Assembly (NCBI GenBank): GCA_023421735.1
Contig: JAEZSP010000091.1
Coordinates: 1 to 52,411, forward strand
Direction: 5' to 3'
Length of the DNA stretch: 52,411 nucleotides
From: Bacillota bacterium
GTDB lineage: Bacteria > Bacillota_A > Clostridia > Christensenellales > Aristaeellaceae
The notes under the pieces are model-generated. The model was not told the DNA's origin. It did not search any database and saw nothing but the letters and a program-made list of their open reading frames with translations. Both the position numbers and the translations under genes were made by a program. How positions within the stretch are numbered: the first letter of the stretch is position 1; every line of letters starts with the position of its first letter. Below are positions 49,002-52,411 of this stretch, piece by piece.

Positions 49002-50894
49002 ATGGGTGAAATTACGGAGGGAGCGCCCGCAAAAATGGCGAAGAACCCATTTGATCATGCGCCCGCGCAACTTGCAAGTCTTGTGGATGCGGTTCCGCAA
49101 GGCGACAACTGGCTCTACGAGCTGAAATACGACGGATACCGCATGCTCGCCTATGTCGTAACAAACCGCGTGCGGCTTGTGACAAGGAACGGACACGATG
49201 ATACGGACAGATTTCAATCCGTTACAGATGCCCTTGTGGATTGGGCTGCCGGAAGGACGATGGTTCTGAATGGTGAAATGGCGGTCGTAGACGCGGAAGG
49301 GCGGACTGATTTTCAGGCGATACAAAGCTACATGGGAAATCCCGCAGGCAAAAGCCTTCTGTACATTGTTTTTGACCTTCTGGCGCTGGAGGGCGTGGAT
49401 TTCAGAGGGCGCCCTCTGATCCGGCGAAAGGAGGCGCTCGAAGCTCTTATGCAGAATGCGCCGGAGAACATCCACAACAGCAGGTATGTACGTGGAAACG
49501 GAGAGGAAAGTTTTCAGGCCACCTGCCGCTTGAATCTGGAGGAGATCGTCGGCAAAAAGAGTAATTCGATCTACAGCGGGACGAGAAATGGAGACTGGAT
49601 CAAGCTGAAATGCGGCAAGCGACAGGAGTTTGTCATCGGTGGTTACACGGTTTCCGAAAAAAGGGAGAACGGGATCAGTTCGCTCCTGCTGGGCGTTTAT
49701 GCCGGAGGGGAATTCATCTACGCAGGGCGCGCGGACACAGGCTTCAGCGAAGCCGATCGAAAGCTGCTTGCGGCGCAATTCGAGACAAGAAAGCGAGCGG
49801 CGCCCCCGTTCAAGCGCGCGCCTGCGCCCAGAGCAAATGAACATGTGACATGGCTCGCGCCGGAATTGGTTGCGGAAATCAAATTCGCAGAATGGACAAA
49901 AGAGAATCTTTTGCGCCAAGCGAGCTTTCAGGGCCTGCGTACGGACAAGGAGCCCAGAACAATCGTAGGGGAAGACAGGGATACAAGGCAAACAATATCC
50001 GCCAATGAAAGGGAAGAACCAATGCAAGCAACCCGCGAGGGCATCGTCATTGAAGGGATCAGAATTTCAAGCCCCGACAAGCTGCTCTTCGAAGACCCCG
50101 CCATAACAAAAGAGGATGTGGTTCGGTATTATGCGAAGGTGGCGCAGCGCATGCTGCCCTATGTCAGAAACCGGATCTTAAGTATTGTGCGCTGCCCCAA
50201 AGGAATCGCTCAATCCTGTTTTTATCAAAAGCACCCCGGTGCCGACAGCAAGGGCGTTGTCGTTTTGTCAATTCCGGATGGCGATGGAGGTACGGCGGAT
50301 TACTTTTACCTTGAGGATGTTTCTGGGCTCATTTGGGAAGCGCAGATGGGAACACTGGAGTTTCATATCTGGGGAAGCCGCGTGGACACACTCGAAAAGC
50401 CGGACATGATGGTGTTCGATCTTGATCCGGACGTCGATATGGATCTGGAACAGGTGCGCCAAGGTGTCCGGGACGTCAAAAGCGTTCTCGACGATCGCTC
50501 TCTCCGCTCATATCTCAAGACCAGCGGCGGAAAGGGATACCATGTGGTTGTGCCCCTCCGGCCTTCCGCTTCGTGGGATGTATTTCATGATTTTGCAAGG
50601 AACGTGGCAGACGTACTGGTACAAAAGTGGCCCGACCGATATACCGGCAATGTTCGAAAGGCCAGCCGGACAAATAAAATATTGATCGATTGGATCCGGA
50701 ACGGAAGAGGTGCCACGAGCATTGCGCCTTATTCCATCCGGGCCAGAAAAGGGGCGCGGGTTTCCATGCCGATCCGGTGGACTGAGCTTGATGCCGTCGC
50801 ACCTGATGGCGTTACGATGGAAGACGCGCTAAACCGCATAAACGGCATTGACCCCTGGGAGGGGTTTCAGAAAAACGATCAGCTGTTGAGATGA
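49002..50894 (+). CDS. ligD: LigD-type DNA ligase-polymerase
   Basis: A 630-residue bacterial end-joining enzyme with ligase and polymerase domains in the Bacillus order (ligase first), without the 3' nuclease domain. Ligase motif I is ELKYDGYR with the AMP-binding Lys at about residue 42; motif IV-like GEMAVVD, and KLKCGKRQEFVIGGYT for motif V and the OB part follow. The polymerase part from about residue 345 has the catalytic VFDLDPD and SGGKGYH. The start is uncertain: ATG 49002 fits the family N-terminus; the frame is open up to 48882, and ATG 49035 follows a good GGAGGG but is far from it. No ku gene is in the window. In spore formers LigD repairs breaks during germination. Confidence 0.88.
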   Translation: MGEITEGAPAKMAKNPFDHAPAQLASLVDAVPQGDNWLYELKYDGYRMLAYVVTNRVRLVTRNGHDDTDRFQSVTDALVDWAAGRTMVLNGEMAVVDAEGRTDFQAIQSYMGNPAGKSLLYIVFDLLALEGVDFRGRPLIRRKEALEALMQNAPENIHNSRYVRGNGEESFQATCRLNLEEIVGKKSNSIYSGTRNGDWIKLKCGKRQEFVIGGYTVSEKRENGISSLLLGVYAGGEFIYAGRADTGFSEADRKLLAAQFETRKRAAPPFKRAPAPRANEHVTWLAPELVAEIKFAEWTKENLLRQASFQGLRTDKEPRTIVGEDRDTRQTISANEREEPMQATREGIVIEGIRISSPDKLLFEDPAITKEDVVRYYAKVAQRMLPYVRNRILSIVRCPKGIAQSCFYQKHPGADSKGVVVLSIPDGDGGTADYFYLEDVSGLIWEAQMGTLEFHIWGSRVDTLEKPDMMVFDLDPDVDMDLEQVRQGVRDVKSVLDDRSLRSYLKTSGGKGYHVVVPLRPSASWDVFHDFARNVADVLVQKWPDRYTGNVRKASRTNKILIDWIRNGRGATSIAPYSIRARKGARVSMPIRWTELDAVAPDGVTMEDALNRINGIDPWEGFQKNDQLLR

Positions 50895-50932
50895 CGGTCA
50901 CAGGATGAATATGGAATTCGCTACGGTCGGAC

Positions 50933-50960
50933 TTGGTATATTATTTCCTTTAAATATGAT
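50933..50960 (+). promoter_or_regulatory. promoter of the serine hydrolase gene
   Basis: TTGGTA, 16 bp and TATGAT, 31 bases before the start codon, in an AT-rich stretch. Confidence 0.6.
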
Positions 50961-50991
50961 ACAATATTTAAGATATGGAAGGAGGGATCAT

Positions 50992-52272
50992 ATGAAGGAC
51001 CCTGGTATTCAGCAACGTTTGACCGAATACGTAGAGCGAGAGATCGAATCCTGGGATTTTTCGGGTGTCATTCGGATTGTCAAAGACGGAAAGATCATTT
51101 GGGAAACCAGCCGGGGATATTCTTGCGTCGAGTTTGAAGTAAAGAATACGATGTCTACCCGATTTACGACAGCGTCCGTTACAAAGCAATTTACTGCTTT
51201 TGCAATTATGCTTTTATATGATAGAGAGATTCTGGATTTAGATGCCGACGCAAATACTTATCTCCCGGCAGGCATGCAGATTCCTTCCGGTATTACCGTC
51301 CATAATTTATTAACCCATACATCCGGTTTATATAACTTCTACAACTTTGAAGATGAATTTTACATCGGAGCGGACAGACTGCCGTTTGATAAGAGGGCTT
51401 TTTTCAATAACTGGATCTTGAAGCAACCTATTCTTGCTCCGGGGAAATCGTTCAACTACAATAATTCAAACTATAATCTATTGGCATGGATGATTGAAAA
51501 AACAGCCGGGCAGTCATACGCGGTCTTTTTGCGTGAAAATATATTTTGCCCACTGGGCATGGAAAACACCGTGTTTGACGATGGAGTTTCTGTCCATGCA
51601 AACAAAGCGCAAAATTATATGCGCGATTATGGCAAATTGGTTCATGTACCGTATGTCAATAATCTGTTCCTTATGGGGGCCGCGGCATTGATCACGGATT
51701 GCGGTGATTTGCAGCTGTGGTATGATTGCCTGAAACAAAAGAAAATGCTGTCGGAACAGGCTTTTAACCGATTCTTCGCAGAAAACATGTGCCATTACTG
51801 CTACGGTCTTGAGCGGCATGACCGGAATGGAGTAATCATGTATGCCCATGGTGGAGATGCCAACGGAATTGCAGCTTATACCCAATATTTCTTTGAAGAT
51901 GATATATGCATCATCATCCTATCCAATAACGAATCGCTGAATCAATATCGGTTGGGAGAAAATATTGCGGATATTCTGTATGGGAAAGAACCAAACCATC
52001 CTGTTAAGCCAGATGAGGTGCCTGTTTCTGAAGAAGAAATGCAGAAATTCATTGGGACATATCTCCCTGGCAAGATCCATATAGAAATGCATAGTGGAAA
52101 GCTATATCTGGTACGTGTAAACCAAAATATTCATATTGAACTGTATTGCATCGGCCCGAACACATTTATTCGACGATATGAGGAACAGGGAAATCCATAT
52201 ATGCTTTTGGACAATGGCGCTGACAGGCCTGCTGTCTGGGGATATAAGTTGATGGGTAAAGAATTCATCTAG
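50992..52272 (+). CDS. serine hydrolase, class C beta-lactamase/D-peptidase-like
   Basis: A 426-residue penicillin-recognising serine hydrolase. The nucleophile motif is SVTK (TTASVTKQFTAFA, near residue 60), the second motif YNNSNYNLL matches the YxN loop, and the third HGGDANG replaces KTG. The C-terminal 90 residues are a small beta domain (FIGTYLPGKIHIEMHSGKLY). No signal peptide, so the role may be cytosolic esterase or D-peptidase activity rather than drug resistance. Base composition is more AT-rich than its neighbours, a sign of transfer. Its stop codon TAG lies within the CTAGT next to the mobile-element end. GGAGGG precedes the ATG at 50992 by 6 bases. Confidence 0.85.
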   Translation: MKDPGIQQRLTEYVEREIESWDFSGVIRIVKDGKIIWETSRGYSCVEFEVKNTMSTRFTTASVTKQFTAFAIMLLYDREILDLDADANTYLPAGMQIPSGITVHNLLTHTSGLYNFYNFEDEFYIGADRLPFDKRAFFNNWILKQPILAPGKSFNYNNSNYNLLAWMIEKTAGQSYAVFLRENIFCPLGMENTVFDDGVSVHANKAQNYMRDYGKLVHVPYVNNLFLMGAAALITDCGDLQLWYDCLKQKKMLSEQAFNRFFAENMCHYCYGLERHDRNGVIMYAHGGDANGIAAYTQYFFEDDICIIILSNNESLNQYRLGENIADILYGKEPNHPVKPDEVPVSEEEMQKFIGTYLPGKIHIEMHSGKLYLVRVNQNIHIELYCIGPNTFIRRYEEQGNPYMLLDNGADRPAVWGYKLMGKEFI

Positions 52273-52411
52273 TACTCCATCCACAACCAATGCCATCAAC
52301 TTAAGGATGCAACCACCCTAAAAGCACCAAAAGGACGGCACAAAACCGGCCCTCTTTTCCAACAGATTCATGCACAAATAGGCGCCCGAATTCTTGGTGA
52401 TTCCGCGAATT
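52269..52411. mobile_element. end of a mobile element running out of the window
   Basis: CTAGTACTCCATCCACAAC at 52269-52287 is identical to the inverted right end of the insertion at 10301-10466. The sequence to the right is unlike that insertion, so this is probably a longer relative, perhaps the autonomous element. No transposase can be read in the 143 bases available. Confidence 0.6.

Noticed and set aside
48819..50027. 402-codon minus-strand frame opposite ligD
   Set aside because: Antisense shadow of a clear ligase domain; it would also run through the polysaccharide operon promoter.
50960..50965. TACAAT as the -10 box of the serine hydrolase promoter
   Set aside because: The spacing to TTGGTA would be 21 bp; TATGAT at 50955 gives 16 bp and fits better.

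Overview
The window looks like chromosome from an endospore-forming, moderately GC-rich Firmicute (Clostridia-like). The reasons are the tricistronic GerA-type germinant receptor with a sigma-G-like promoter, many strong AGGAGG ribosome-binding sites, frequent GTG/TTG starts and sigma-A promoters of the TTGACA/TATAAT type. The species cannot be told from this sequence.

Layout. 1-154: end of a tRNA-Gly gene, then tRNA-Lys and its terminator. 165-9767: housekeeping genes: an alpha/beta hydrolase, the 5-oxoprolinase operon pxpABC, a beta-propeller protein, a GNAT acetyltransferase, a nitroreductase, a DUF2087/GIY-YIG pair, and a tandem-PII protein with a DUF1538 membrane protein. 9851-10529: remnant of an older integrase, itself split by a small insertion with inverted repeats. 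10601-18550: a compact 7.9-kb phage-derived element in the 3' end of a tRNA-Trp gene. It carries an intact tyrosine integrase, a XRE repressor, a small HTH/excisionase-like gene, a CHC2 zinc-finger protein plus VapE-type ATPase for replication, a cluster of GGGTGGAG repeats that may be its origin, a portal-terminase chimera, its own sigma-70 factor and an AT-rich gene of unknown function. 18763-30174: a DUF2975/HTH/DUF4153 module, MBL hydrolase, SSB-like protein, dipeptidase, the ger operon, a secreted protein, cysteine synthase and a NIF3-like protein. 30377-34696: two glycoside hydrolases (GH78-like and GH2-like) in one operon. 35005-35943: a UbiA-type prenyltransferase.

36052-48808 is the most interesting region: a nine-gene minus-strand exopolysaccharide operon read from one promoter. 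It has the expected parts: initiating sugar-phosphate transferase, GT2 and GT4 glycosyltransferases, Wzx-like flippase, Wzy-like polymerase and two Wzz-like proteins. Two of its proteins also carry cyclic-dinucleotide signalling domains. The first gene joins a GT4 glycosyltransferase to a degenerate receiver and an apparently intact HD-GYP phosphodiesterase. One Wzz-like protein ends in a GGDEF-fold domain whose active-site motif is lost. This suggests that c-di-GMP-type signalling is built into the polysaccharide machinery itself.

49002-52272: a Ku-less LigD (ligase plus polymerase domains) and an AT-rich serine beta-lactamase-like hydrolase. The window ends inside another mobile element whose end matches the inverted repeat of the small insertion at 10301-10466.
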